A stretch of DNA of 64,000 nt, from contig NZ_FOSR01000010.1 in NCBI RefSeq assembly GCF_900114325.1, positions 45,720 to 109,719 on the forward strand, written 5' to 3'. Each line of letters starts with the position of its first letter. Position 1 is the first letter of the stretch. Under the pieces are notes generated by a model. That model saw nothing but the letters and a program-made list of their open reading frames with translations. It was not told where the DNA came from and made no database searches. The translations under genes were made by a program, and so were the position numbers. Positions 18,730 to 30,309 of the stretch are shown piece by piece. Origin of the DNA: Rhodanobacter glycinis (GTDB taxonomy: Bacteria > Pseudomonadota > Gammaproteobacteria > Xanthomonadales > Rhodanobacteraceae).

Positions 18730-19667
18730 ACCGGACGATCACCGATCCCGCACAGTTTGGCCGTGTCGCCGTGGTCATGGGCGGCAGCTCGACCGAGCGC
18801 GAGGTGTCGCTGGATTCCGGCCGCAACGTGCTGGCGGCGCTCAAGGCGCGCGGCGTGGATGCGCATGCCATCGACGGCATTCCCGCCTTGCTCGACGCGC
18901 TGCGTGCGGGGCATTTCGCGCGCGTGTTCAACATCCTGCACGGCCAGCACGGCGGTGGCGAGGATGGCGTGCTGCAAGGCGCGCTGGAGTCGCTCCACGT
19001 GCCGTATACCGGTTCGGGCGTGCTCGGCTCGGCACTGTCGATGGACAAGACGCGTTCCAAGCGCGTGTGGCAATCGCTGGGCCTGCCGACGCCGAAGTTC
19101 GTGGCCTTGCCGCGCGGCGCCGACGTGCACGCGGCTGCAGCCCAGGTGGGTTTTCCGCTGATCGTGAAGCCGGCCTGCGAAGGCTCCAGCGTGGGCGTAA
19201 CCCGCGTGTTCGCCGAGAAGGATCTGGATGCCGCCGTCGAACTGGCGGCCCGCTACCCCGGCGACCTGCTGATGGAAACGCTGATCGAGGGCGACGAGCT
19301 GACCGTCGGCATCCTGGGTCGCGAGGTGCTGCCGTCCATCCATATCGTGCCCAAGGGCGCGTTCTACGATTACAACGCCAAGTACGTGGCCGAGGACACG
19401 TTGTATCTGTGCCCCGGCCAGGAAGGCGAGGCCGAGGCGGAGCTGCGTGGCCTGGCGCTGCGTGCGTTCGATGCGCTGGGCTGCTCCGGCTGGGGCCGCG
19501 TCGACGTGATGCGTGATCGCGCCGGTCGCAACTGGCTGCTGGAAGTGAACACCGCGCCGGGCATGACCTCACACTCGCTGGTGCCGAAGGCGGCCGCGGT
19601 CGCCGGCGTCGATTACCAGGCGCTGTGCTGGCGCGTGCTGGAAACCAGTTTCCGGGAGGGCGCATGA
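18726..19667 (+). CDS. ddlB: D-alanine--D-alanine ligase DdlB
   Basis: ATP-grasp enzyme that joins two D-alanines for the pentapeptide end. The 313 residues show the N-terminal [18 protein letters not shown], the [14 protein letters not shown] loop, the ATP-grasp lysine segment [18 protein letters not shown] and the metal-binding [20 protein letters not shown]. The Tyr/Phe position that would signal D-Ala-D-Lac specificity was not examined in structure. Located between murC and ftsQ with overlaps on both sides. Confidence 0.96.
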   Translation: MNRTITDPAQFGRVAVVMGGSSTEREVSLDSGRNVLAALKARGVDAHAIDGIPALLDALRAGHFARVFNILHGQHGGGEDGVLQGALESLHVPYTGSGVLGSALSMDKTRSKRVWQSLGLPTPKFVALPRGADVHAAAAQVGFPLIVKPACEGSSVGVTRVFAEKDLDAAVELAARYPGDLLMETLIEGDELTVGILGREVLPSIHIVPKGAFYDYNAKYVAEDTLYLCPGQEGEAEAELRGLALRAFDALGCSGWGRVDVMRDRAGRNWLLEVNTAPGMTSHSLVPKAAAVAGVDYQALCWRVLETSFREGA

Positions 19668-20395
19668 AGGGCCATGTCCGCCTTGCCGTCTGGTGCGTGG
19701 TCGTCGCGCTGGTGGCGCTGCCGATCGTCGGTGTGCTCAATGGCTGGTTCGCCGCCAGCCGCTGGCCGGTGACCAAGCTGACCATGCAGGCCTCGTTCAA
19801 GCATGTCGACGCGCAGCAGATTCGCGCGGCGATACTGCCACACCTCGGCAAGGGCTTCTTCGCGCTGGACCTGGGCGAAGTGCAGAAGGCCGTGGCAGCG
19901 TTGCCGTGGGTCGCCTCGGCGGAGGCCAGCAAACGCTGGCCCGATACCTTGCTGTTGCGGGTGTACGAACGCAAACCGTTCGCGCGCTGGAACGAGAAAC
20001 AGTTGATCAGTCGCCAGGGCGTGGTGTTCAGCGTGCCGGAGGCGGCGTCCTATACCGCGCTGCCGGACTTGCGCGGCCCGGACGACCAGATGTCCGACGT
20101 GGTGGGTTTCTACGCCGATGCGTTGAAGGCGTTCGCCGGCACCGGGCTGAAGATCGCCGGAGTCACCCTCACGGACCGGGGCAGCTGGACGCTTGCCACC
20201 GCCGACGGCGCGCAGATCGTGCTTGGCGACCGCGCTCTGGCCGGTGCGCGCCTGCGCCGCTTCATCGACGCCTATCCGCAGGTGGTGGCCGGTCACACCG
20301 ATCACTTCATCTACGCCGACCTTCGCTACACCAACGGCTTCGCCGTGCGCTGGCCAGAGCCGGCCGCAGCCGCCAAGACCGCCGCGCGCACGTGA
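19664..20395 (+). CDS. ftsQ: Cell division protein FtsQ
   Basis: Bitopic divisome protein that recruits FtsB-FtsL. The 243-residue protein has a short cytoplasmic N-terminus, one transmembrane segment (about 4-27), a POTRA domain (about 36-105, including [21 protein letters not shown]) and a C-terminal beta domain ending NGFAVRW. The ATG at 19664 overlaps the ddlB stop. It ends 14 bp before ftsA. Confidence 0.95.
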   Translation: MKGHVRLAVWCVVVALVALPIVGVLNGWFAASRWPVTKLTMQASFKHVDAQQIRAAILPHLGKGFFALDLGEVQKAVAALPWVASAEASKRWPDTLLLRVYERKPFARWNEKQLISRQGVVFSVPEAASYTALPDLRGPDDQMSDVVGFYADALKAFAGTGLKIAGVTLTDRGSWTLATADGAQIVLGDRALAGARLRRFIDAYPQVVAGHTDHFIYADLRYTNGFAVRWPEPAAAAKTAART

Positions 20396-20409
20396 GGACC
20401 TGAAGACCT

Positions 20410-21642
20410 ATGAAATCGCGCAACGACAAACAACTGGTGGTAGGCCTCGACATCGGCACCTCGAAGGTGGTGGCGATCGTGGGCGAGTACGAGCCGGGCG
20501 AACCGATCGAGGTGATCGGCATCGGCACGCACATTTCGCGCGGCCTCAAGCGCGGTTCGGTGGTGGACATCGAATCGACCGTGCACTCGATCCAGCGCGC
20601 GGTGGAGGAAGCCGAGCTGATGGCCGGCTGCGACATCCGTTCGGTTTATGCCTCGATCTCCGGCAGCCATCTGGAAACCCGCAACTCGCACGGCACCGCG
20701 GCCATCCGCGACCGCGAAGTGACCCCCGGCGACCTGGAGCAGGTGCTGGAGGCGGCCAGCGCCGTGGCCATCCCGGCCGATCGCAAGGTGCTCTACAAGG
20801 AATCGCAGGAATACCGCATCGATGGCCAGGACGGCATCCGTTCGCCGGTGGGCATGAGCGGCGTGCGCCTGGAGGCCACCGTGCACCTGGTCACCGGCGC
20901 GGCGGCGGCAGTGCAGAACATCAGCAAGTGCATCCAGCGCTGCGGCCTGTCGGTGGACGAACTGGTGCCCTCGGCGATTGCCAGCAGCAAGTCGGTATTG
21001 ACCGACGACGAGCGCGAGCTGGGCGTGTGCCTGGTCGACATCGGCGCTGGCACCACCGACATCGCGATCTACACGCAGGGATCGATCCGCCACACCAAGA
21101 CCTTGCCGGTCGGCGGCGATCAGGTCACCAATGACATCGCCTATGGCGTGCACACGCCGACCGCGCACGCCGAGGAGATCAAGATCAAGTACGCCTGCGC
21201 GCTGGCCCAACTCGCGCACGCCGAGGAAACCATCCAGGTGCCCAGCGTGGGCGATCGCCCGCCGCGCCGGCTGGCGCGGCAGTCGCTGGCGCAGAGCGTG
21301 CAGGCGCGCTACGAGGAAATCTTCGAGATGGTGCAGGACGAACTGCGCCGTTCCGGTTACGACAGCCTGATCGCCGCCGGCATCGTGCTTACCGGCGGCG
21401 CCGCCCGCATGGAAGGCGCGCTGGAACTGGCCGAGGAAATCTTCCACAAGATGGTGCGCCTGGGCGTGCCGCAACACGTGAGCGGGCTGGGCGAGGTGGT
21501 GAGCAGTCCGCTGCATTCCACCGGCGTGGGCCTGCTGCTGCATGGCGCGCGTTCCGGCGGCATGCGTACCAGCGTGCCGATGGTCGGCAGCATGGGCGGC
21601 CTGGTCGGCCGCTGGCGCGACTGGATCACGCGGAATTTCTGA
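20410..21642 (+). CDS. ftsA: Cell division protein FtsA
   Basis: Actin-like ATPase that anchors FtsZ to the membrane and recruits later divisome proteins. The 410-residue product has the actin-fold phosphate loop VGLDIGTSKVVAIVGE, the second phosphate motif LVDIGAGTTDIAIY, an adenosine motif VLTGGAARMEGA and a C-terminal amphipathic membrane-targeting helix (VGRWRDWITRNF). Complete and of normal length. Confidence 0.97.
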   Translation: MKSRNDKQLVVGLDIGTSKVVAIVGEYEPGEPIEVIGIGTHISRGLKRGSVVDIESTVHSIQRAVEEAELMAGCDIRSVYASISGSHLETRNSHGTAAIRDREVTPGDLEQVLEAASAVAIPADRKVLYKESQEYRIDGQDGIRSPVGMSGVRLEATVHLVTGAAAAVQNISKCIQRCGLSVDELVPSAIASSKSVLTDDERELGVCLVDIGAGTTDIAIYTQGSIRHTKTLPVGGDQVTNDIAYGVHTPTAHAEEIKIKYACALAQLAHAEETIQVPSVGDRPPRRLARQSLAQSVQARYEEIFEMVQDELRRSGYDSLIAAGIVLTGGAARMEGALELAEEIFHKMVRLGVPQHVSGLGEVVSSPLHSTGVGLLLHGARSGGMRTSVPMVGSMGGLVGRWRDWITRNF

Positions 21643-21786
21643 CCGAGGGGGCGACGCCCCACCGGTTGTTGCATCTGGCGGTGCAGGACGCATCGCCACG
21701 GGTGAAGGGAGTTCACCCACCACTGCGGGTCGACAGGAGTCGTTCCGCGGATAAAACGACAACGAAAGCTCTACGGAGGACGGGAA
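21643..21786 (+). other. ftsA-ftsZ intergenic spacer with a small hairpin
   Basis: This is the longest gap inside the dcw cluster (144 bp). It contains a 7-bp hairpin GGGTGAA / TTCACCC (21700-21718, loop GGGAG) and ends in a strong ribosome binding site (GGAGG, 8 bases before the ftsZ ATG). A separate ftsZ promoter here would be usual, but I cannot point to clear hexamers. Confidence 0.45.
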
Positions 21787-22971
21787 ATGTTTGAACTGAT
21801 CGAGTCAATGGCACCCAATGCAAACATCAAGGTCATCGGCGTGGGTGGTGGCGGCGGCAACGCCGTGGCGCACATGCTGAATGCCAATATCGAAGGCGTC
21901 GAATTCATCGTCGCCAACACCGACGCGCAGGCCATGAAAGGCTGCGGCAACCGCATGCACCTGCAACTGGGTGCGAATGTCACCAAGGGTCTCGGTGCCG
22001 GCGCCAACCCGGAGGTCGGCCGCCAGGCCGCGCTGGAAGATCGCGAGCGCATCGAGGAAATGCTGGAAGGCGCCGACATGGTGTTCATCACCTGCGGCAT
22101 GGGTGGTGGTACCGGTACCGGCGCGGCGCCGGTGGTGGCCCAGCTGGCCAAGGAAAAGGGCATCCTCACCGTGGCCGTGGTCACCAAGCCGTTCCCGTTC
22201 GAGGGTCGCCGGCGCATGCAGGTGGCACTGAAGGGCATCGAGGACCTGTCCCAGCACGTCGATTCGCTGATCACCGTGCCAAACGAGAAGCTGCTGAGCG
22301 TGCTCGGCCGCGAAGTCACCCTGCTGAACGCCTTCAAGGCCGCCAACGATGTGCTGCAAGGCGCGGTGCAGGGCATCGCCGACCTGATCACGGCCCCGGG
22401 CCTGATCAACGTCGACTTCGCCGACGTGCGCACGGTCATGAGCGAGATGGGCCTGTCGATGATGGGTTCCGGCACCGCCCGCGGTGACGACCGTGCCCAG
22501 GCCGCGGCCGAGGCGGCGATCAACAACCCGCTGCTGGAAGACGTCAACCTGAATGGCGCGTGCGGCATCCTGGTCAACGTCACTGCCGGTCCGAACCTCA
22601 CCATGCGCGAGTTCGACGAGATCGGCCGGGTCATCCACGACTTCGCCAGCGAAGACGCCACCGTGGTGATCGGCACCTCGCTGGATCCGGAACTGAAGGA
22701 CGATGTGCGCGTCACCGTGGTGGCCACGGGCCTCAACCGGGCCGCGGTGCGTCAGCCGGTGCGTCCGGTGAGCACGCAGGCACAGGAAGTCACCATGCGT
22801 GCGCGTCCGCGCCCGATGGTGCTGCGTACGGGTACCGGCAACGAGGTCGTGGATTACGCGCAGCCCGAAGTGGTGGCCAGCAGTCCGCGGACCGAGGCAC
22901 CGGCCAAGAGCGCCGACCCGGGCTTCGACTACCTGGACATTCCGGCGTTCCTGCGTCGTCAGGCTGACTGA
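21787..22971 (+). CDS. ftsZ: Cell division GTPase FtsZ
   Basis: Tubulin-like GTPase that forms the cytokinetic Z ring. The 394-residue product has the tubulin signature GGGTGTG at 106-112, the synergy-loop region with NVDFADVRTVM, a variable linker (about 320-375) and the conserved C-terminal peptide LDIPAFLRRQAD that binds FtsA and ZipA. A strong Shine-Dalgarno sequence precedes the ATG. Last gene of the dcw cluster; the next gene is 482 bp away. Confidence 0.98.
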   Translation: MFELIESMAPNANIKVIGVGGGGGNAVAHMLNANIEGVEFIVANTDAQAMKGCGNRMHLQLGANVTKGLGAGANPEVGRQAALEDRERIEEMLEGADMVFITCGMGGGTGTGAAPVVAQLAKEKGILTVAVVTKPFPFEGRRRMQVALKGIEDLSQHVDSLITVPNEKLLSVLGREVTLLNAFKAANDVLQGAVQGIADLITAPGLINVDFADVRTVMSEMGLSMMGSGTARGDDRAQAAAEAAINNPLLEDVNLNGACGILVNVTAGPNLTMREFDEIGRVIHDFASEDATVVIGTSLDPELKDDVRVTVVATGLNRAAVRQPVRPVSTQAQEVTMRARPRPMVLRTGTGNEVVDYAQPEVVASSPRTEAPAKSADPGFDYLDIPAFLRRQAD

Positions 22972-23218
22972 ACGGAGAACACATTTATTGAACGAAAGCC
23001 GGAGTGGTCGGTCTCTACAACCCAGTGCGATGACTCCGGGGCGATGAGCCCGGGATGGATTCGACGCCATCGTGTACCGGTGGCGTGGCATGTACGACCC
23101 TGACCGGCGGATGGCTTTGCGGGCGAGCCCGCGAAATTTGTGTGAATGCGAGTAGACGGTGCGCCGGGATGGCGCAAGACAGGGGGATCGGGCCAGGGAT
23201 GTGGTCTCCGATCCGTCC

Positions 23219-23260
23219 GAGGACTCCGCGGCCGGCATCCCGTCCTGGCCCGGAGTCCTC
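23219..23260. other. Strong hairpin between ftsZ and lpxC
   Basis: Perfect 10-bp arms (23219-23228 and 23251-23260) extended inward by GGCC/GGCC. No T-run follows on either strand, so it is not a standard intrinsic terminator; it may attenuate ftsZ read-through, protect a 3' end or mark a structured RNA. Confidence 0.55.
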
Positions 23261-23399
23261 GCGTCGATTCGCAAGTGCTTGGTCGGACTGACGTACTTGC
23301 CCGGATCGAAATGCGAATGAATCGCGTTATTCGATGAAAGGAAGATGAAGGCTTCAACAGACTGTACGGTACGGTTTGCTTTCTCACAGGTTAAGACTG

Positions 23400-23408
23400 T
23401 GTTAGCAT
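23400..23408 (+). promoter_or_regulatory. Probable lpxC promoter, extended -10
   Basis: TGTTAGCAT gives an extended -10 (TG, one base, TAGCAT) 45 bases before the lpxC ATG, in an A/T-richer stretch. The -35 region is poor. The same TGnTAGCAT form appears upstream of ssb (46372-46380). Confidence 0.4.
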
Positions 23409-23453
23409 CCGTCCCCTGATTGGCTGCTGCCTCTCTAATAGGTACCAACAACA

Positions 23454-24368
23454 ATGATCAAGCAGCGTACGCTCAAGAACATCATCCGGGCCACCGGCGT
23501 CGGTCTGCATACCGGCGACAAGGTTTACATGACCCTGCGTCCGGCCGCACCGAACACGGGCATCGTGTTTCGACGCACGGACCTCAACCCGCCGGTCGAC
23601 ATCTACGCGCGTCCGGACAACGTGGGCGATACGCGTTTGTCCACCACGTTGAGCAACGGCGATGTGCGCGTCTCCACGGTCGAGCATCTGCTCTCGGCGA
23701 TGGCGGGTCTGGGCATCGACAATGCCTACGTCGACCTGTCGGCGCCGGAAGTGCCGATCATGGATGGCAGCGCGGGCCCCTTCGTGTTCCTGCTTCAGTC
23801 CGCCGGCATCGAGGAACAGCCGGTGGCCAAGCGCTTCATCCGCATCAAGAAGCCGGTGAAAGTGCAGGAAGGCGACAAGTGGGCCAGCTTCGAGCCGTTC
23901 GAGGGCTTCAAGGTCGGCTTCTCGATCGAGTTCAACCACCCGATCATCTCCAAGCGCACCTCGCGTGCCGAGATCGATTTCTCCACCACCTCCTTCGTCA
24001 AGGAAGTGAGTCGCGCGCGTACCTTCGGTTTCATGCGTGACATCGAGATGCTGCGCGAACACAACCTGGCGCTGGGCGGCTCAATGGACAACGCCGTGGT
24101 GCTGGACGACTACCGCGTGCTCAACGAGGACGGCCTGCGTTACGAGGACGAGTTCGTCAAGCACAAGATCCTCGATGCGATCGGCGATCTCTACCTGCTG
24201 GGCCACAGCCTGATCGGCGCCTACAACGCGCACAAGTCCGGCCACGAGCTCAACAACAAGCTGCTGCGCACGCTGATGGCCGATGCCACGGCGTGGGAAG
24301 AAGTCAGCTACCAGGACGATCCGGCCACCGCGCCGATCTCCTATGCCCATCCGGCCCAAGCGATCTGA
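23454..24368 (+). CDS. lpxC: UDP-3-O-acyl-N-acetylglucosamine deacetylase LpxC
   Basis: Zinc enzyme for the committed step of lipid A synthesis, in the cytoplasm. The 304-residue product has the zinc ligands His78 ([11 protein letters not shown]), His237 and Asp241 ([10 protein letters not shown]) and the catalytic His of [12 protein letters not shown], as well as the [10 protein letters not shown]-terminus. Length is the family norm. It is followed 22 bases later by an intrinsic terminator. A single-gene unit, as in most gammaproteobacteria. Confidence 0.98.
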   Translation: MIKQRTLKNIIRATGVGLHTGDKVYMTLRPAAPNTGIVFRRTDLNPPVDIYARPDNVGDTRLSTTLSNGDVRVSTVEHLLSAMAGLGIDNAYVDLSAPEVPIMDGSAGPFVFLLQSAGIEEQPVAKRFIRIKKPVKVQEGDKWASFEPFEGFKVGFSIEFNHPIISKRTSRAEIDFSTTSFVKEVSRARTFGFMRDIEMLREHNLALGGSMDNAVVLDDYRVLNEDGLRYEDEFVKHKILDAIGDLYLLGHSLIGAYNAHKSGHELNNKLLRTLMADATAWEEVSYQDDPATAPISYAHPAQAI

Positions 24369-24389
24369 ATCTTCCGCCCGGGTTATGAC

Positions 24390-24427
24390 AAAGAGCCGCG
24401 CCGCAGGGTGCGGCTCTTTCGTTTTGT
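24390..24427 (+). terminator. Intrinsic terminator of lpxC
   Basis: AAAGAGCCGC (24390-24399) pairs with GCGGCTCTTT (24410-24419) around a 10-base loop, followed by CGTTTTGT. A GC-rich stem with a T-rich tail 22 bases after the lpxC stop. Confidence 0.85.
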
Positions 24428-24454
24428 GATGGGCGTCACATTTGGTCTGCATGG

Positions 24455-24473
24455 GTGTTCACGCTGTGAACAC
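24455..24473. promoter_or_regulatory. Perfect palindrome GTGTTCAC-GCT-GTGAACAC (operator-like)
   Basis: Two 8-base half-sites in exact dyad symmetry with a 3-base centre, typical of a dimeric regulator's site. It lies in the 228-bp gap between the lpxC terminator and the 3' end of dciA, about 30 bases before TATAAA (24505-24510). No annotated gene obviously starts next to it. Confidence 0.45.
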
Positions 24474-24512
24474 GGCCAGGGCGGGCGCTCCGACAGGTCC
24501 ATGGTATAAACC

Positions 24513-24556
24513 CGGGGTCGGTTTCGACGGCAGGTGCCCTCGAAACAGTCACCCCG
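24513..24556. other. Nested stem-loop between lpxC and dciA
   Basis: CGGGGT pairs with ACCCCG (24513-24518 / 24551-24556); inside, GTTTCGA pairs with TCGAAAC (24521-24527 / 24540-24546), and GGC with GCC around AGGT. Three coaxial helices suggest a structured RNA element. It could be the dciA terminator on the minus strand, or part of a small RNA on the plus strand, since TATAAA sits just before it. Confidence 0.45.
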
Positions 24557-24596
24557 ACGCACCTTCCGCGGTCAGGACGGCGTATCGGGCCAGGAT

Positions 24597-25055
24597 CTAA
24601 GCGGTTTCGGCGACGGACGCCAGTTCCAGGAACAGTGCCCGCAGTTCGGGGTCTGGGATCGATGCCGCGGCGGCCTTCAAGTGAAGTCCGGCTGCGGCCG
24701 AAAGCGGTTTTGATTGTTCCGGTTCAATGGCAGCCGGAGGAAGGGGGGCCACTTTCACGACGATCGAGCCGGCATGCACGCCAATGGCGTGGGCCGTGGC
24801 GAGGATTTGCGTCTGTTGCAGGCGCAGACGCGACGCCCAGGCCGGCGAGGTCGCCAGGAAAACAAGGCGGTCGTCACGCCTTTGCGCGAATCTGACCTGT
24901 TCGCGCAAAGGTGACGGCAACGTCTGGCGCAGGGCGCGGTCCAATGCATCCAGCTCACCGGCTTTTCGGGCCAGTGCAGCGAACGGACCACACTCGGTGA
25001 TGGGCTTGAGCCCATCGCCGGTGCGGCGGGAAGCATTGGGTTCGTTGCGCTGCAT
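24597..25055 (-). CDS. dciA: DUF721 / DciA-family helicase-associated protein
   Basis: A 152-residue protein of the DUF721 (DciA) family. DciA is the ancestral partner that helps load the replicative helicase DnaB in bacteria that lack DnaC. The domain spans about residues 25-95 (LDALDRALRQTLPSPLREQV, then LVFLATSPAWASRLRLQQTQ), followed by an Ala/Pro-rich C-terminal tail. The ATG at 25055 is chosen because the family domain begins shortly after; longer frames run into the divergent gene. Its start is only 28 bp from the start of the peptidase gene on the other strand. The lpxC-dciA-peptidase-secA order is conserved in related genomes. Confidence 0.85.
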   Translation of the reverse strand: MQRNEPNASRRTGDGLKPITECGPFAALARKAGELDALDRALRQTLPSPLREQVRFAQRRDDRLVFLATSPAWASRLRLQQTQILATAHAIGVHAGSIVVKVAPLPPAAIEPEQSKPLSAAAGLHLKAAAASIPDPELRALFLELASVAETA

Positions 25056-25083
25056 GGGGGCAGACAAATCGATGTGGAAAGAT

Positions 25084-26016
25084 ATGCAAATCATACTCGT
25101 CTCACGTGCCAGGAAGGTGCCGAAAACACTGGATCTGGCCGATCGACGGCTGCGTTGGCGGCTGTTGGGCATGGCGGCGGCAGCGGTGCTGGGCTGTGCC
25201 AGCCTGGGCGCTGGCGTGGCGCTGGCCGTGGCCAGTCCGCGTGGCCAGGCGCTGGCGCAGATCAAGCACCTGCGCCAGCAGGTGAAACAGCAGGACAGCC
25301 AACTGGGCGACATGCGCAAGGACGCCCAGCGTCAACTTGATGCGCTGGCCGTGAAACTGGGCCAGCTGCAGGCGCAATCGACCCGGCTCAATGCGCTGGG
25401 CGAGCGACTGGCCCAGGTCGGCAAGCTCGACAACGGCGAGTTCAATTTCGACCAGGCGCCGCCGGTCGGCGGTGTCGAGGACGTGACGGGAGGCGGCTAC
25501 ATGCTGCCGCAGGCGCTGGGATCGAGCATCGACCAGCTGGCCACCCAGTTCGATACCCAGCAGGCGCAGCTTTCCGCGCTGCAGAGCCTGCTGCTCAACG
25601 CGCGCATCGATTCCGATCTGAAACCCACCGGCATGCCGGTCTCCGGCGGCTACATTTCATCCTATTTCGGCATGCGGCCGGACCCGTTCAATGGCCGCGT
25701 CTCGCTGCATTCCGGGCTGGACATCGCGGTGCCCTACGGCACGCCGGTGCATGCGGTGGCCGAAGGCATGGTGACCTTTGCCGGGGTGCGTCGCGGCTAC
25801 GGCAACGTGGTGGAAATCGACCACGGCAATGGCTACATGACCCGTTACGCTCACAACAGCAAGCTGCTGGTGCATCCGGGCGAGCGGGTGCGGGTGGGGC
25901 AGGCGATCTCCAGGGCTGGCTCCACCGGGCGCTCGACCGGTCCGCACGTGCATTTCGAGGTCTGGTACAAGGGTCGCGTGGTCAATCCGCTGGCCTATGT
26001 GCGCAGCCATCGCTGA
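25084..26016 (+). CDS. M23/LytM-family metallopeptidase, membrane-anchored
   Basis: Predicted envelope peptidoglycan endopeptidase or divisome-type amidase activator. The 310-residue protein has a basic N-terminus, a membrane anchor (about 30-53), a coiled coil (about 58-105) and a C-terminal LytM domain. The zinc ligands look complete: HSGLD and, near the end, HVHFE, so it may be catalytic and not only an activator. The ATG at 25084 (MQIILVSRAR) has GGAAAG just upstream; an ATG at 25072 would add four residues. It faces away from dciA and precedes secA by 349 bp. Confidence 0.9.
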   Translation: MQIILVSRARKVPKTLDLADRRLRWRLLGMAAAAVLGCASLGAGVALAVASPRGQALAQIKHLRQQVKQQDSQLGDMRKDAQRQLDALAVKLGQLQAQSTRLNALGERLAQVGKLDNGEFNFDQAPPVGGVEDVTGGGYMLPQALGSSIDQLATQFDTQQAQLSALQSLLLNARIDSDLKPTGMPVSGGYISSYFGMRPDPFNGRVSLHSGLDIAVPYGTPVHAVAEGMVTFAGVRRGYGNVVEIDHGNGYMTRYAHNSKLLVHPGERVRVGQAISRAGSTGRSTGPHVHFEVWYKGRVVNPLAYVRSHR

Positions 26017-26365
26017 GCAGATGCCGCCTTGGAACGCGGGCGGTAGCACTCATCCGGTCTGCGAAGCCTGCCGCGCAACACATGTTTCCGCCGCTGCCTG
26101 CCCCGTGGAACTGCCATGGGGCGGCGAACCGTCGATAATTCGCCCGCGCATGGCAGGCTTTTCGCCTCGAATGGTTCGACCATCCTCGCTCCCGGCCTTG
26201 AAACTTCGCCGGTGCGTCGCCACTCCAAGTCAGGTCGGGCGATGGTGTGGGGGCGTCGTCGCGGATCCCTCGTTTGGGATAGCCGACCGACCCTAGTATC
26301 ATCACCCCTTTGTCCAGTCGGGATTTTCCCGGCGGGTCACTCCTGTCTCCTGATCCGGAAGATCG
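26017..26365 (+). other. Peptidase-secA intergenic region, 349 bp
   Basis: No gene supported on either strand. A short hairpin CCCCGTGG..CCATGGGG lies near 26100. The secA promoter is at 26274-26302. The rest shows nothing recognisable. Confidence 0.5.
26274..26302 (+). promoter_or_regulatory. Probable secA promoter
   Basis: TTGGGA (26274-26279), 17-base spacer, TATCAT (26297-26302); about 64 bases upstream of the secA ATG. Spacing is ideal and both hexamers are close to consensus. Confidence 0.65.
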
Positions 26366-29092
<2,727 letters not shown>

Positions 29093-29121
29093 CGTCAAGC
29101 GTGAGTAGAGCGATAAAGCAG

Positions 29122-29262
29122 GAGTGAGTGGAGAGAAGTGAGGAGTGAGAGAGAGCACGAACGTGCAGGCGTTTTCCTCAATCCCGCCCACTCGCTCCGA
29201 TCATGAAGAGTGAGAGCGAAGCGGCGCTTTCTCTCACTTCTCGCTCCTCAATCTTCACTCCC
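29122..29262. repeat. Purine-rich inverted repeat, copy B, between convergent genes
   Basis: Left arm 29122-29156 (GAGTGAGTGGAGAGAAGTGA...) and right arm 29226-29262 (complementary, ends CTTCACTCCCC). An inner hairpin (29208-29242) uses the same sequence again: GAGTGAGAGCGAAGC against GCTTTCTCTCACTTC. The right arm reaches into the methyltransferase gene and supplies its last codons Gly-Glu-stop. Placed between tail-to-tail genes, it could act as a two-way terminator. Confidence 0.8.
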
Positions 29263-30034
29263 CGCTCTTGCGTGCGGTGAACATCGCTGACTCCAGTTTG
29301 AAGTCCAGCGTGGCCGGATCGACGGCGTAGTACTGCTTCACTTCATCCGGGGCATTCGCGAGTAGATGTCGCGCCGCGGCTTCCAGTACCGGCGGCGTGC
29401 GCATGCGCGCCAGCCAGCTGTTGACGTCGATGTCCAGTCGCCAATCCTGCTCGTCGGTGAGCTCGAAACCGGCGGTGGTCAGCATGTCGCGCCACTCGGC
29501 CCGGCTGTAGTCGCGTACGTGCGAGACGTCGCGCAACACTTCCAGTGATTGCAGGTGGGTGTCGAGCAATGCCGATCCCACGCCTTGCGGACCCACGACA
29601 TCGATCATGCAAAGCTGGCCGCCCGGCTTGAGTACGCGTGCAATTTCTCGCAGGGCTGTCGCCGGATCGGTCCAGTGGTGGGCGCTGTAGCGGCTGGCGA
29701 CCAACGCGAAGCTGGCATCGGCGAACGGCAACCGTTCGGCCGGTCCCTGGCGGGTGCGGATCGAGCCCAGCCCTCGCGTGGCGGCCGCCGCGGCGACCAC
29801 GTCGAGCATGTCCGTGGACAGGTCGTAGGCCACCAGTTCGGTGACATACGGCGCCATGGCGAAGCTGGCGTGACCGGCACCGCAGCCGAGATCGAGGACG
29901 GTCGCGCCGGCGGCAAACCGTTCGGCCATGTCGCCGAGCTGCTGCAGGTCCTTGCCTTGCGCATGGACCGTGCTGGTCAGGTAAGCCTGTGCCTGCGCGC
30001 CAAACTGCTGCGCGACCGTGCCTTGGTGTTCCAT
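29255..30034 (-). CDS. Class I SAM-dependent methyltransferase (YafE/UbiE-like)
   Basis: A 259-residue Rossmann-fold methyltransferase. The SAM-binding motif I is VLDLGCGAGHAS (about 45-56), motif II VAYDLSTDMLDVV and the post-motif EIARVLKPGGQLCMIDVVGP. It resembles E. coli YafE, whose substrate is not established. The last codons (Ser-Gly-Glu-stop) lie within inverted repeat copy B. Its upstream region carries a GTAGGAGCG palindrome separating it from apaH. No operon partner. Confidence 0.85.
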   Translation of the reverse strand: MEHQGTVAQQFGAQAQAYLTSTVHAQGKDLQQLGDMAERFAAGATVLDLGCGAGHASFAMAPYVTELVAYDLSTDMLDVVAAAAATRGLGSIRTRQGPAERLPFADASFALVASRYSAHHWTDPATALREIARVLKPGGQLCMIDVVGPQGVGSALLDTHLQSLEVLRDVSHVRDYSRAEWRDMLTTAGFELTDEQDWRLDIDVNSWLARMRTPPVLEAAARHLLANAPDEVKQYYAVDPATLDFKLESAMFTARKSGE

Positions 30035-30174
30035 CGTGGGAGGCTCCTCGGGTGGGGAGCGATCAACCTAGCATGGCGGTGGCGGCACGCCTCAACGCCG
30101 GAAGAAATGTCATAAGAGCCTGGCCGAGGTTCTTCCGTAGCGAGCGCACCTACCCGCAGCTTCGCCGAAGCCGT

Positions 30175-30252
30175 GTAGGAGCGCACCCTGTGCGCGAATG
30201 CTTTTCGCTCCGGTCAAGCGCCAGAGCATTCGCGCACAGGGTGCGCTCCTAC
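30175..30252. repeat. GTAGGAG-type REP palindrome, copy 1
   Basis: GTAGGAGCGCACCCTGTGCG and onward to AATGC at the left is matched by its complement at the right, ending CTCCTAC; arms of about 27 bases with a 24-base centre. It lies 3' of apaH (minus strand). Copies 2-4 are at 43588, 46183 and 62613. A short run of CGC/GCC triplets follows. Confidence 0.9.
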
Positions 30253-30309
30253 GCCGCCGCCGCCGCCGCCGTTGCCACGCCGCGATCGGGGCGTGCCGGA
30301 AAAGCCCGC

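Larger units (their letters stand above)
22972..23453 (+). other. ftsZ-lpxC intergenic region, 482 bp, gene-free
   Basis: No convincing gene on either strand. The outstanding element is a hairpin at 23219-23260: 10-bp perfect arms GAGGACTCCG / CGGAGTCCTC with an inner GGCC/GGCC helix. The final 60 bases are A/T-richer and hold the presumed lpxC promoter. The remainder could be a long ftsZ 3' UTR or lpxC leader. Confidence 0.5.

Noticed and set aside
24513..24596. GGGGTCGGTTTCGACGGC resembles the 5' end of tmRNA
   Set aside because: Only about 80 bases remain before dciA coding sequence and there is no tag frame or tRNA-like 3' end with CCA, so it is not ssrA.
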